64,000 bases of DNA from Hyphomicrobiales bacterium (GTDB lineage Bacteria; Pseudomonadota; Alphaproteobacteria; Rhizobiales; Rhizobiaceae). Position 1 is the first letter of the stretch; every line of letters starts with the position of its first letter. The notes under the pieces were generated by a model. It was given only the letters and a program-made list of their open reading frames with translations, had not been told where the DNA came from and did no database searches. The stretch is taken from NCBI GenBank assembly GCA_900472675.1, contig UCJA01000007.1:62001-126000 (forward strand), written 5' to 3'. Made by a program: the position numbers and the translations under genes. Positions 26,817 to 35,879 of this stretch are shown here, in pieces.

Positions 26817-27800
26817 CTAGTTGGTGGCCTCGTGAAAGGCGAAAGGGGAAGAGGCATCCGACCACTCAAACGATGGCCGGGGCTCCTCCAGGTGAAGCGC
26901 CGCGATCTCCGTCTGTATCGCCTTGCGAACTTCGCGCATGGCCGGGCTGAACGGTTTGTTCGGCATGGTCGCCAGCAGCATGACATTGGTCAGCGCCGGC
27001 TTGGTGATCCGCCAGGCGCAGACCTGCCCATTGCGAAGATCGTCGATGACGCAACCGAGCGGCAGGATGCCGTAGAGCTTTTCGTGCCGCACGAGGTTGG
27101 CGATCGTGCGCACTGCGTCGATCTCCATCTGCACGTCCATGGCAAGCCCCGCCTCGCCGACCACCCGGTCGATCAGGCGGCGCAATCCGTGGCTCTGGCC
27201 CTGGAGAACGAGCGGCAGCCGCAGCACCTCTTCCAGCGTCGCCTCCCCGATCGCGCCCTCGGGCCGAACGAGCCCAAGCCCGGCGTCCGGCCGCCCGACG
27301 AGATAAAGCGCCTCGCTCAGCAGGCGCTCCAGCAGCAGCGAGCTCGACTGGCGGGATTCATGCACGATCCCGATATCGATCTTGCCCGACATCATCCATT
27401 CGCAGACATGCCCGGAAAGCCCGTCGGTGATGTGCAGCTTGATGTCCGGGAAGGTTCGCCGCAACCGCATCAGCAGCGAGGCACCGATCATGGCGCTGAC
27501 GGAGGGCGGCATGCCGAGCGTCACTGTTCCACCCGGCACGACCTTTTCCGCCCGCAATTCCGCGCAGACGCCCTCGAGCTGGTCGAGCGCGCGCTCGGCA
27601 ACGTCGAGGAAGCGGCGGCCGGCCTCCGTCAGCGTCACACCACGGCCGTTGCGGTAGAACAGCTTCGAGCCGACCTCCTCTTCCAGCTTGGCGATCTGCC
27701 GGCTGAGCGCCGGTTGCACCACCATCAGCATGGCCGAAGCCTGCGAAAAACTGCCGATCCTTGCGACCGTTCGAAAATACTCGAGTTGCTTGAGTTCCAT
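26817..27800 (-). CDS. LysR-type transcriptional regulator (Nac/Cbl-like)
   Basis: This 327-residue regulator has an N-terminal helix-turn-helix (QLEYFRTVARIGSFSQASAML...QPALSRQIAKLEEEVG, within residues 4-50) and the LysR effector domain. The MELKQLEYF start at 27800 matches family N-termini and has GGAG 9 bases upstream. It is divergent from the deacetylase/amidase operon and upstream of the leftward transporter/monooxygenase operon, so it is well placed to control both. Confidence 0.92.
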   Translation of the reverse strand: MELKQLEYFRTVARIGSFSQASAMLMVVQPALSRQIAKLEEEVGSKLFYRNGRGVTLTEAGRRFLDVAERALDQLEGVCAELRAEKVVPGGTVTLGMPPSVSAMIGASLLMRLRRTFPDIKLHITDGLSGHVCEWMMSGKIDIGIVHESRQSSSLLLERLLSEALYLVGRPDAGLGLVRPEGAIGEATLEEVLRLPLVLQGQSHGLRRLIDRVVGEAGLAMDVQMEIDAVRTIANLVRHEKLYGILPLGCVIDDLRNGQVCAWRITKPALTNVMLLATMPNKPFSPAMREVRKAIQTEIAALHLEEPRPSFEWSDASSPFAFHEATN

Positions 27801-28022
27801 GTCGCGGCACTCCATGAGGCATATCTGATAGCACGTCGCCGCGACCTCCCAGTTCGCCGGACGTGGATTATGGTTCGCCTTGTTCGCAACCGATGAAGAT
27901 CGGCCGCGTCGCTGAAATGAAGCATGCAATTATCGCGCCAGACAGGCAGAGGGGCTTCGGTGACCGTCTGCCTGCTGCAGGTGCCGGGGGCTGAAACCGG
28001 CCGCGAGTTAAGAGGACAGGCC
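27801..28022. promoter_or_regulatory. Divergent control region between LysR and deacetylase genes
   Basis: This 222-base gap holds the starts of the LysR gene (leftward) and the deacetylase gene (rightward). It includes a dyad GGTT-N12-AACC at 27872-27891 with the inner sequence CGCC...TCGC, a possible site for the adjacent LysR protein. No promoter hexamers could be assigned with confidence. Confidence 0.35.
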
Positions 28023-28931
28023 ATGTTTACGTCGAACCCACGCATTCCCTATCGCCTGGCGGGCGAAGCGCCAGTTCTGCCGCTCTACCGGGGCAAACGC
28101 ATACTGGTGCAGCTTGTCGTCAACATGGAGCACTGGCGTTTCGACCATCCCATGCCGCGCGGCATCAGCACGCCGCCGCAGGGTCGCCACAGCGTTCCGG
28201 ACATTCCGAATTTCGCCTGGGCCGAATACGGAATGCGGGTCGGCATGCAGCGGATCTTCGATCTTTTCGAATCCAAGGGCCTGCCGGCCGCCGCGAGCTC
28301 GAATGCCAACGTGATCGATATTTACCCAGCCTGCGCAGAAAAGACGCTGAAGCTGGGCTGGGAATTCGTCGGCCACGGTCTCTACCAGCAGGCCGTCCAC
28401 ACGGAACCGGATGAACTGTCGATCATCCAGCAGAGCCTCGACAAGGTTCGCCGCTTCACCGGCACAAAGGTGAAGGGTTGGCTCGGTCCAGGTCTCGGCG
28501 AAAGCGTTTCGACCCCCGAAAACCTCAAGCGATGCGGCATCGACTATCTTCTCGACTGGGTGGTCGACGACCAGCCCTGCTGGATGACCACGGCCGAGGG
28601 CCCGCTCCTCTCCGTTCCCTATACGTTGGAACTGAACGACAGCACCGTCTACGCGGTGGAAAAGCATGCGACGGGGGAATTCCTCAACCGCGTCTGCCGC
28701 ACGCTGGAGGCGCTCGAAGTCGAGGACAGTCTCGGACCGAAGATCATGACCGTTGCGCTTCATCCCCATCTGGTCGGTGTGCCCCACCGCATGACCGAAC
28801 TGAAGGACATGATCGAGACGCTCGAGCGCCACCCGCTGACCGAGTTCGTGACACCTGGCCAGGTGGCCGAGTGGTTCACGGACCTTCACCCGGCAAAACA
28901 GGCCACGCCGCCCCTGTCCATGGCGGTTTGA
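28023..28931 (+). CDS. Polysaccharide-deacetylase-fold amidohydrolase (PuuE/NodB-like)
   Basis: This 302-residue protein is a carbohydrate-esterase-4-fold hydrolase of the type that includes cofactor-independent allantoinase PuuE, rather than a cell-wall deacetylase. It has no signal peptide. Visible landmarks are VVNMEHWRFD near residue 35, WEFVGHGLYQQAVH, and TVALHPHLVGVPHR near the end. Some relatives hydrolyse cyclic amides or N-acyl groups in the cytosol. It leads a rightward operon with a GatC/AtzG-like small protein, an amidase and an AbrB-type membrane protein, suggesting consecutive amide hydrolysis steps. Confidence 0.85.
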   Translation: MFTSNPRIPYRLAGEAPVLPLYRGKRILVQLVVNMEHWRFDHPMPRGISTPPQGRHSVPDIPNFAWAEYGMRVGMQRIFDLFESKGLPAAASSNANVIDIYPACAEKTLKLGWEFVGHGLYQQAVHTEPDELSIIQQSLDKVRRFTGTKVKGWLGPGLGESVSTPENLKRCGIDYLLDWVVDDQPCWMTTAEGPLLSVPYTLELNDSTVYAVEKHATGEFLNRVCRTLEALEVEDSLGPKIMTVALHPHLVGVPHRMTELKDMIETLERHPLTEFVTPGQVAEWFTDLHPAKQATPPLSMAV

Positions 28932-28932
28932 G

Positions 28933-29121
28933 ATGATTGTGGAACACGAGGCGGTGATGCGGGCCGCGACGGCTGCCGGGCTGGACAAGGCTGTAAAAGC
29001 CTTCCCGCAGGACCTGATCGCGGCGGCAGCTGCAGCCAAGGCCTTTCGCGATGGCCTTGGAGGCCCGCCGGCGCCCTCCGATGAACCTTGGCCACCCATG
29101 CGCGTGGCAGCAGTTTCATGA
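28933..29121 (+). CDS. Small GatC/AtzG-like subunit for the adjacent amidase
   Basis: This 62-residue protein starts 1 base after the deacetylase stop codon and overlaps the amidase ATG as ATGA (29118-29121). It has two predicted helices (about 4-25 and 28-42) followed by a Pro-rich tail with PPAPSDEPWPPMRV, the layout of AtzG-like (DUF4089) and GatC proteins that wrap and stabilise their amidase partner. The assignment rests on size, layout and position, not on strong identity. Translation coupling argues for a 1:1 complex with the amidase. Confidence 0.68.
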   Translation: MIVEHEAVMRAATAAGLDKAVKAFPQDLIAAAAAAKAFRDGLGGPPAPSDEPWPPMRVAAVS

Positions 29122-30512
29122 CCGATCTCGCATTCCGCTCCGCAGTCGACATCGCCGCCGGCTATCGCAACGGAGGACCGTCGCCGATCGACGTCATCTA
29201 CGACCTGTCGAGCCGCATCCGGCAACACGATCCAGACCTGCATGCCATGATTGCTTTCGAGCCGGAGGCAGTGGCAGCCGAGGCCCGGCTGCGCGCCCGG
29301 GAACTGGCTGCCGGAACCGACCGCGGCCCCCTGCATGGGATCCCGGTTGCCATCAAGGATATCGTCGACATTGCCGGCACGCCGACAGGCTGCGCCTCCG
29401 CGGCAACGGACGGCCATGTGGCGAAAGCCGATGCGGCCGTGATCGAGCGGTTGCGCGCTGCCGGTGCCATCATCGTCGGCAAGACCAACACGCATGAGTT
29501 CGCCTGCGGCGGCCCGAGCTTCGACCTGCCCCTTCCCCCTGCCCGCAATCCCTGGAACCTCGACCATCATCCGGGCGGCTCGTCGTCCGGGTCCGGCGCA
29601 GGCGTCGCAGCAGGTTTCTTCCCGCTGGCGATCGGCACCGATACGGGTGGCTCGGTCCGCCACCCGGCCAGTGCCTGCGGTCTCGTCGGGCTGAAACCCA
29701 CCTATGGGCTGGTATCGCGTCGGGGTGTTTTTCCGCTGGCCCAGTCGCTCGATTGCGTCGGCGGATTGTCCCGCACGGTCGTGGATGCCGGTCTGCTTCT
29801 GAACGCCCTGGTCGGCGTCGATCCTGGCGATCCGTCAAGCACCGCAGCGCCCTGGACGGATTGCCTTTCCGACACCGGCAAGGATCTGAGCGGCATTCGC
29901 ATCGGCTACGTTCGCCACTTCCATGAGGAGGATCTCCACGCGGACCCGCAGATGGCGAAAGCGCTCGACCGGGCAGCAGACCTCCTTCGCGAGGCCGGCG
30001 GCACCGTCGTGGACATCCGCCTGCCACCGCTCGAAGCCTTCTTCTCGGTCAATCGCGTGCTGCTCTCGAGCGAGGGCTTTGCCATTCACGCCGCCATGCT
30101 GCGCGAAAAGCCGGAGGCCTATGGCGCACTTGCTCGACGGGCACTGCTGGCGGGCGCCTTCCTGTCCTCTGACGACTATATCCGGGCCCAGAAGCTGCGC
30201 ACGCAGCTGATCCATGCGGTCGAGACCTGTTTTTCAGAGGTCGACATTCTGTTGTCTGCAAGCTCCATGGAGCCGCCAAGCCGGCTGGACGACCCCATCG
30301 AGACGCGCCGGACCTATACCCGCCAGGCCCGTACCCCCTTCAGCGTCACCGGCAATCCGGCACTGACGATCATGTCCGGCCTATCCGCCTCCGGCCTGCC
30401 GCTCTCCGTGCAACTGGCCGCCCGAAACTTCGCCGAGCCGCTCCTGCTGAAGGTCGCTGCCGCCTACGAGGCGCTGCGCGGCCCTCTTCCGCATCCGCCG
30501 CGCTATGCGTGA
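29118..30512 (+). CDS. Amidase-signature hydrolase, AtzE-like
   Basis: This 464-residue cytosolic amidase has the Ser-cisSer-Lys triad: K80 (GIPVAIKD), S155 (PGGSSSGSG) and S179 (GTDTGGSVRHPA). The 24-residue spacing of the two serines matches fatty-acid amide hydrolase and AtzE. The combination with a tiny upstream partner is typical of AtzE/AtzG (1-carboxybiuret hydrolase) and of GatA/GatC. The substrate is unknown; in this operon it could release ammonia or an amine from a ring-opened product of the monooxygenase pathway. Confidence 0.92.
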   Translation: MTDLAFRSAVDIAAGYRNGGPSPIDVIYDLSSRIRQHDPDLHAMIAFEPEAVAAEARLRARELAAGTDRGPLHGIPVAIKDIVDIAGTPTGCASAATDGHVAKADAAVIERLRAAGAIIVGKTNTHEFACGGPSFDLPLPPARNPWNLDHHPGGSSSGSGAGVAAGFFPLAIGTDTGGSVRHPASACGLVGLKPTYGLVSRRGVFPLAQSLDCVGGLSRTVVDAGLLLNALVGVDPGDPSSTAAPWTDCLSDTGKDLSGIRIGYVRHFHEEDLHADPQMAKALDRAADLLREAGGTVVDIRLPPLEAFFSVNRVLLSSEGFAIHAAMLREKPEAYGALARRALLAGAFLSSDDYIRAQKLRTQLIHAVETCFSEVDILLSASSMEPPSRLDDPIETRRTYTRQARTPFSVTGNPALTIMSGLSASGLPLSVQLAARNFAEPLLLKVAAAYEALRGPLPHPPRYA

Positions 30513-30524
30513 AACCCGCCCCTG

Positions 30525-31613
30525 ATGAGATTTGAGACCGTGAAATCCCTGGCCCATCTGGCTGCCTGCATCGCCGTTGCGGCGCTTGGCGGGGCGATCG
30601 CCACCGCCATCCACCTGCCACTCGGCTGGCTGATCGGCTCGCTCATCGTGACCGCCGCCCTGTCGCTGAGGCAGCTTCCGGTCAAGATCATGCCCTATGG
30701 CCGTGAACTCTCGCAGGGCCTCGTCGGCCTCGCCGCCGGCCAGCGCCTGTCGCCGGAAGTGGCCGAGAAGCTCGTTACCCTGCTTCCGGTAATGTTCATG
30801 GCAACGCTCGCCACCATTCTCTTTGCCTGCTTCCAGTCCCGGATCCTCGCCCGGCTGACCGGCATCGACCAGCATACGGCACTATTTTCAAGCCTTCCGG
30901 GCGGCGTTGCGGAAATGGCCGTGCTGGCGGACCGCTATGGCGGCGACCCGGGCCTCGTGTCCGTCGGGCAGTTCCTTCGCATTCTTCTCGTGACGCTGAC
31001 CGTACCCCAGATTCTCGGCTTCCTGGATCATCCGCCGCCACAGGCCCCGATCCTGTCCTTGAACACGTTGCAGACGGGGCCGGTCCTGCTGCTGCTGTGT
31101 GCCGCGGCCCTGGCAATCGGGATGGTCATGATGCGACTGCGGGTCCCGAACGGCTGGCTTCTGGCGGGGGTCTTCGCCGGCGGCTTTGCCGGTCTGATGG
31201 AACTGCCCGGCACGGCCGTGCCCCCGATCGTGCTGGTCTGCGCTCAGGTCCTCATCGGCGCGGCACTGGGGTCCCGCTGCAAGCCGTCGCTGCTGCGCGC
31301 TGGCCGGCTGTTCCTGCCCGTCAACCTGGCCGGTACCGCCATGCTGATCGCGCTCGCCTTCGGCATGGCCTGGGGCCTCGACGCCTGGCTGGGACTGGGT
31401 CAGGCCTCGCTGGTCCTCGCCCTTGCGCCGGGAGGCATTGCGGAAATGTCGCTGGTGGCCACGTCGGAGCACCTGGATCTCGTCATCGTGGTCGCCTTCC
31501 ACCTGATGCGCGTGCTGCTCATCATTGCCCTCAGCGTTCCGCTGATGCGGCTATGGGTTAAACCAGCCTCGGTCTCCCACAGGCACGAGGACGGGTCGAC
31601 GCCACGGGGATAG
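30525..31613 (+). CDS. AbrB-family integral membrane protein
   Basis: This 362-residue membrane protein with roughly ten hydrophobic segments is of the AbrB (formerly ammonia-monooxygenase-like) family. It shows the internal duplication of that family: SSLPGGVAEMAVLADRYGGD in the first half and LAPGGIAEMSLVATSEHLD in the second. Members are poorly characterised and may transport small solutes. It follows the amidase by 12 bases, so it is in the same operon. Export or import of a pathway intermediate is a guess. Confidence 0.88.
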   Translation: MRFETVKSLAHLAACIAVAALGGAIATAIHLPLGWLIGSLIVTAALSLRQLPVKIMPYGRELSQGLVGLAAGQRLSPEVAEKLVTLLPVMFMATLATILFACFQSRILARLTGIDQHTALFSSLPGGVAEMAVLADRYGGDPGLVSVGQFLRILLVTLTVPQILGFLDHPPPQAPILSLNTLQTGPVLLLLCAAALAIGMVMMRLRVPNGWLLAGVFAGGFAGLMELPGTAVPPIVLVCAQVLIGAALGSRCKPSLLRAGRLFLPVNLAGTAMLIALAFGMAWGLDAWLGLGQASLVLALAPGGIAEMSLVATSEHLDLVIVVAFHLMRVLLIIALSVPLMRLWVKPASVSHRHEDGSTPRG

Positions 31614-31748
31614 ACCCGCCGGGTCAGCCACCGATCCACGACATGGCAGCGATCTGCGATTGATGGCGGACCTGGCCCGCAGATCCTGTACAATCGACGC
31701 GAATGCGCCGCTTTGTCTTGCGCCGGCGGTTCGGATCGGAGAATGCGG

Positions 31749-32684
31749 ATGGAATTGAAATGGCTGGAAGATTTCGTCAGTCTGGCGCGCTTCATGAACT
31801 TCACGCTGGCCGCCCGCGATCGCAACATCACCCAATCGGCCCTAAGCAAACGGATAAGGCAGTTGGAGCAATGGGTGGGCGTCCCGCTCGTTGACCGCAC
31901 CACGTTTCCGGTCACGCTGACGGCGGCGGGCAGCAGTTTTCTACCCAAGGCGCGCAAGAGCGTCGACATGCTCTCGGCCCTGCGGGCGGAAACTCTCGAC
32001 CAGCACGGCTCGACCGACGATGTCCTGTCATTTGCGACGATGAGCACGCTGGTGCTGACCTTCTTCCCCGTCTGGATGGAGCGGATCGAGGCCAACGGCG
32101 GTTCTTTCCGCACCCGTTTCGTCGAGGCCTATTCGTCCTTTTCGAACAATGTCTCGAACCTGTTTCGCAACGAGTGCGACTTTCTCCTGACCTATGCGCA
32201 TGACTGCGTGCCTGCGATCCGGGAGTTGTCCGAGCACGATTATCTGACACTCGGATCAGAACGGGTGATCGCCGTGTCGGCCCCGGACGAACATGGCGGC
32301 GCGCTCCACGAGGCACGGACCGACGGCGAGCCGGTGAATTATCTGAGCTACCGCCAAAGTTCCTTCTTCGCCCAGGCGCTGCCCAATGCGATCTTCGACA
32401 GGGTGCCGGTGAAGCTCAACACGGTCTATGAAAACGCCATGTCGGCGGCTCTGAAGGCGATGGCCGTCTCCGGCCACGGCGTGGCCTGGATCCCGGAGAG
32501 CCTTGCCGTCAACGAGATGCGGTCCGGCCAGCTTGTGCGCGCCGCCGGTCCCGAGCTGGACATCGAAGTGGAGATCCGGCTTTACAGATCCTACAGGCCG
32601 CGCTGCAAGCGGGCTGGCCAGTTCTGGGCGCAGGCAGCCGAGGTCGGCACGCTGGCCGATCGTGTGTCCCTGCCCACCGCCTGA
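31749..32684 (+). CDS. LysR-type transcriptional regulator
   Basis: This 311-residue regulator has an N-terminal helix-turn-helix (LEDFVSLARFMNFTLAARDRNITQSALSKRI...) and an effector domain. The start at 31749 has GGAG 7 bases upstream; an ATG two codons earlier is too close to it. It follows the AbrB gene after 135 bases and converges on the MmgE/PrpD gene (18-base gap). It may regulate the amidase operon or the peptide operon ending next to it. Confidence 0.92.
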   Translation: MELKWLEDFVSLARFMNFTLAARDRNITQSALSKRIRQLEQWVGVPLVDRTTFPVTLTAAGSSFLPKARKSVDMLSALRAETLDQHGSTDDVLSFATMSTLVLTFFPVWMERIEANGGSFRTRFVEAYSSFSNNVSNLFRNECDFLLTYAHDCVPAIRELSEHDYLTLGSERVIAVSAPDEHGGALHEARTDGEPVNYLSYRQSSFFAQALPNAIFDRVPVKLNTVYENAMSAALKAMAVSGHGVAWIPESLAVNEMRSGQLVRAAGPELDIEVEIRLYRSYRPRCKRAGQFWAQAAEVGTLADRVSLPTA

Positions 32685-32702
32685 TATCTGTCCTCGCTCG
32701 CC

Positions 32703-34064
32703 TCAGGAACCCGCTTTCGTTCCGCGAAACAACGGGGCGAGAAAGCGCAGATCGGCATGCGCGTCGAGCGCGTCAAGTGCGGCGGCGATAGCCTGCCCCC
32801 CCGGCACGCCATCAAGGCAGTCGCTGATCTTAGCGGTGCGGTCGCTTTCCGAGAAGGGATCGACCAGCCCGCCGCGCGCAACCGCGCGCGACCTTTCGAT
32901 GATCGAGCCATCGGTCATCGTCAGCCTCAGCCGATGCGGCAGGGGCGTGCTTGCCTGCTCCTCCTCCGAAGGGCTGTAGTGGGTCATGGAGATTTTCGTC
33001 AGCAAGGGATCCTGCGCAAACGTCTGGACGGCCGAGGGCGTGAAGTCCGCAAGCGACAGCCCCTGTTTCCGGAATGCCAGAGCCAGGCAGTAGGGCATGG
33101 AAAAGCGCGCCTGCATCTCGTCCATTGGGGCGGGATAGGCGAGGTTGCGATAGTTGGCGATGCCCACATGGCATTCTGCGGAGACAATCTCGTCCGGATC
33201 GATCGGCATCTCGCGCATGAGATCGAGGGCCGCATCGACGATCAGGTGCGTCGACCCGCAGCATGGGTGCAGTTTCGGCATCACGCCCACCGTCTCGATC
33301 GTGTGTTCGCGGGTGCCGGCGATCTCGCTGAGGTCGTAGCCCTTCGGCGTGTCACCCCCGAACATTTCCAGGAAACCCTGCTCGCCCTCAAGGATGTCCA
33401 GCCGACCCTGCAGGCCCTCTGCCGCGAGCAGGGCTGCCTCCACCGCATTGCGGGCCGCCATGCCCGCATGGAAGGGTTTGGCCGGCGTGCCGAACTGCCC
33501 CTTGGTGCCGGATGCCATGCTGGCCCCCATCGACATCGCCCGCGCTAGCCCCTGCGCATCGAGGCCCAGCAGGCTGGCAACACCCGCCGCCGTGCCGATG
33601 CTGCCGACGGTCGACGTGCCATGCCAGCCGGCTGTGTAGTGCGAACCGGCAACGCCGCTGCCCACGAAGGCCTGCGCCTGAAGTGCGACTAGATAGGCAT
33701 CCACGAGGGCGCGCCCGCTGGCCCCGACCCGGTCGGCGACGGCCAAGAGCGCCGGCACGATCACGGCCGAGGCATGGCTCATGCCGGGCTTGAAGTTGTC
33801 GTCATAGTCCAGCGCATGCGCCGCCGTGCCGTTGATCAGGGCCGACACCGAGGCCGACTGCCGCCCCCCGGTGACGAGCGGCGCCTCGCCGTCTGCCTGG
33901 TGGCCGAAGGCACGGCGGACGGCAAACGTGCTTGCGTCGTTGCGGCCTGCGTAAAGACAGGCAATCGTGTCAGCAATCGCATCATGGGCAAGCCGCCGGG
34001 CGGTCTTGGAGCTTTGCGGAGGCGCAGCGCACCAGGCGGCGATCGTCTCGATAACAGTCGTCAT
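32703..34064 (-). CDS. MmgE/PrpD family protein
   Basis: This 453-residue cytosolic protein of the 2-methylcitrate-dehydratase/cis-aconitate-decarboxylase fold has the typical HALDYDDNF.. segment (with GMSHASAVIVPALLA) and PKLHPCCGSTHLIVDA. Many family members are not methylcitrate enzymes, and no prp genes are nearby. It is the last gene of the ten-gene leftward run, 37 bases after the beta-lactamase-fold hydrolase. The reading frame stays open upstream to about 34265, but that part overlaps the neighbour and is not conserved. Confidence 0.88.
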   Translation of the reverse strand: MTTVIETIAAWCAAPPQSSKTARRLAHDAIADTIACLYAGRNDASTFAVRRAFGHQADGEAPLVTGGRQSASVSALINGTAAHALDYDDNFKPGMSHASAVIVPALLAVADRVGASGRALVDAYLVALQAQAFVGSGVAGSHYTAGWHGTSTVGSIGTAAGVASLLGLDAQGLARAMSMGASMASGTKGQFGTPAKPFHAGMAARNAVEAALLAAEGLQGRLDILEGEQGFLEMFGGDTPKGYDLSEIAGTREHTIETVGVMPKLHPCCGSTHLIVDAALDLMREMPIDPDEIVSAECHVGIANYRNLAYPAPMDEMQARFSMPYCLALAFRKQGLSLADFTPSAVQTFAQDPLLTKISMTHYSPSEEEQASTPLPHRLRLTMTDGSIIERSRAVARGGLVDPFSESDRTAKISDCLDGVPGGQAIAAALDALDAHADLRFLAPLFRGTKAGS

Positions 34065-34101
34065 GAAAATGCTCGTCGGTTGAATGTGGGAGGCATCCGC
34101 G

Positions 34102-35097
34102 TCAGGAGGGATCGGCCACGGCGGCCAGCAACTGGCGCAGCAACCGGCCCATGCCGAAGGCATCGACCGCGCGGCCCGGAGTTTCGGTGTCCACCCGGTG
34201 GACGACGACCATGTCGAGGGCGGGGATGACGAGGCAGTAGTGGCCACCGGCCCCCATCGCGGCAAAGCTGCCCTTCGGCGTCATCACGCCCGGCAGGAAG
34301 ACGCCGTCCCGCTCCAGCCACCACATGTAGCCATAGGCGCCGTGGGTGCCCGCATGCGAATAGGGCATGACGCATTCCTGCGACCAGCCCACCGGCAGCA
34401 CTTGGCCCGAATTCCACTGCCCCTGCCGCAGGAAAAGCTGGCCGAACCGCGCCAGATCGCGGCTGGACATGCGAAACGGGTAGGCGCGGTGTTCGCTTTC
34501 GGCGAAGCTTTCGTGCCAGCCATCCGGCGTCTCGCCATCCAGGGCAAAGTCCTGCATCCCGATCGGAAGGACGATCCGCCGGGCAAAGGCCTCATGCACC
34601 GTCTCGCCGGTCGCAGCCTCGAAGATCGTGCCGAGCGCGTTGAAATCCCAGTTGTTGTAGCACCAGAACGTGCCGGGCGCGTGGGAATGCCGCTGCTCCT
34701 TGATGGAGCGCATCCAGGGCGTCTCGTAGCCGGCCGGGTGGTAGATGCCGGAGCGTGCGGTCAAGAGATGATAGACCGCCGCCTGCCTTTCCCGCTCGCT
34801 CAGCCCCTCCCGGTCGTCGATGCCAAGGCTTGCCAGCGTCGCCGCAAGGTCGATCCGTCCGCTCTCCACCTCGGCGCCCAAAAGGGAGGCGAGGAAGCTC
34901 TTGCGGATCGAATGGCAGAGGAATTTGCGGGTCGGGTCACCGATCGAAAAGGCGATCCTGCCGTGGCGGATGACCAGCAGCATGTCGGTCGCTTGCGAGG
35001 ACGCCACCGCCCTCACCCGCTCGAGTGCGTCGGCGTTAAGCCCGGCCTCCGCAGGATCGTCGAATTGGCCCCACTCCCTGCCCGGGTTTGCCGTCAT
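34102..35097 (-). CDS. Beta-lactamase-fold serine hydrolase (class C/D-aminopeptidase/esterase type)
   Basis: This 331-residue protein carries the penicillin-recognising-enzyme motifs SxxK (S63-IR-K66) and YxN (Y147-N-N), with a GGH-type loop near the end (MGAGGHYCLVI). There is no signal peptide, so it is probably a cytosolic amidase, esterase or peptidase rather than a resistance enzyme. Its ATG overlaps the stop codon of the DppF-like gene (35094-35097), so it is co-translated with the peptide transporter and may process the imported peptide or conjugate. Confidence 0.9.
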   Translation of the reverse strand: MTANPGREWGQFDDPAEAGLNADALERVRAVASSQATDMLLVIRHGRIAFSIGDPTRKFLCHSIRKSFLASLLGAEVESGRIDLAATLASLGIDDREGLSERERQAAVYHLLTARSGIYHPAGYETPWMRSIKEQRHSHAPGTFWCYNNWDFNALGTIFEAATGETVHEAFARRIVLPIGMQDFALDGETPDGWHESFAESEHRAYPFRMSSRDLARFGQLFLRQGQWNSGQVLPVGWSQECVMPYSHAGTHGAYGYMWWLERDGVFLPGVMTPKGSFAAMGAGGHYCLVIPALDMVVVHRVDTETPGRAVDAFGMGRLLRQLLAAVADPS

Positions 35098-35879
35098 CCG
35101 ACGACCTCGTCCCGCCGGGCGACCGCCTCGACGCTCGCCGTCAGGAAGTCGCGGGTATAGTCTTCCTTTGCCTGCGACTGGCGGATCTGCTGCGACGTCA
35201 GCTCTTCGATGATACGCCCCTTGTACATCATGCCGGCGCGCTCGCAGATATGCGCGATCACCGCCAAGTCATGCGACACCATCAGGTAGGTGAGATTGCG
35301 TTCGACCCGCAGCCGCTTGAGGAGATTGAGGATTTCGGCCTGAACCGACACGTCGAGCGCCGAGGTCGGCTCGTCGAGCAAAAGGATCTCCGGCTCGGTG
35401 ATCAGCGCCCGGGCAATCGCGACGCGCTGCCGCTGGCCGCCCGAAAGCTCATGCGGATAGCGGTAGCGGAAGGAGGGACCAAGGCCCACCGCATCCAGAG
35501 TCTCGGCCACGCGCTCGGAGGCCCGGTCGATGCCGTGGATCGCAAGCGGCTCGGTCAGCACCTTTTCGACGATCTTGCGCGGATGCAGGCTGCCATAGGG
35601 ATCCTGGAACACCATCTGCGCGCGGCGGAAGAATTCCTTGCCCCGCTTTTTCGGCAGCTCCTGGTTATTGAGCGTCAGCGCACCCTCGTAGTCGCTATTA
35701 AGGCCAGATAGCGCCCGCAGGATGGTGGATTTGCCGCAACCGGATTCGCCAATCAGCCCATAGGCCTCGCCCTTGTCGATGCGAAAGGACACGTCGTCGA
35801 CGACGCGGTTGCGGGCATGCAGCGGCCCGAAGCTGATCGACAGGCCGACAGCCTCGATAAGGGGTCTCTTCGGCGTCAT
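35094..35879 (-). CDS. Dipeptide/oligopeptide ABC transporter ATP-binding protein, DppF/OppF type
   Basis: This 261-residue ATPase has Walker A GESGCGKST, the LSGGQRQR signature, Walker [17 protein letters not shown] and MVFQDPYGSLHPR between them. It is shorter than many OppF proteins because the C-terminal cluster-binding extension is absent or reduced. It overlaps the DppD-like gene upstream by ATGA (35876-35879) and the serine hydrolase downstream. Confidence 0.93.
   Translation of the reverse strand: MTPKRPLIEAVGLSISFGPLHARNRVVDDVSFRIDKGEAYGLIGESGCGKSTILRALSGLNSDYEGALTLNNQELPKKRGKEFFRRAQMVFQDPYGSLHPRKIVEKVLTEPLAIHGIDRASERVAETLDAVGLGPSFRYRYPHELSGGQRQRVAIARALITEPEILLLDEPTSALDVSVQAEILNLLKRLRVERNLTYLMVSHDLAVIAHICERAGMMYKGRIIEELTSQQIRQSQAKEDYTRDFLTASVEAVARRDEVVG

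Noticed and set aside
28008..29663. Open minus-strand frame of about 550 codons across the deacetylase, small-subunit and amidase genes
   Set aside because: No family motif, biased composition, and the plus strand shows the amidase triad and coupled junctions.
34065..34265. Longer MmgE/PrpD protein starting near 34265
   Set aside because: The added residues overlap the serine hydrolase gene and do not resemble the family; the start at 34064 gives the normal length.
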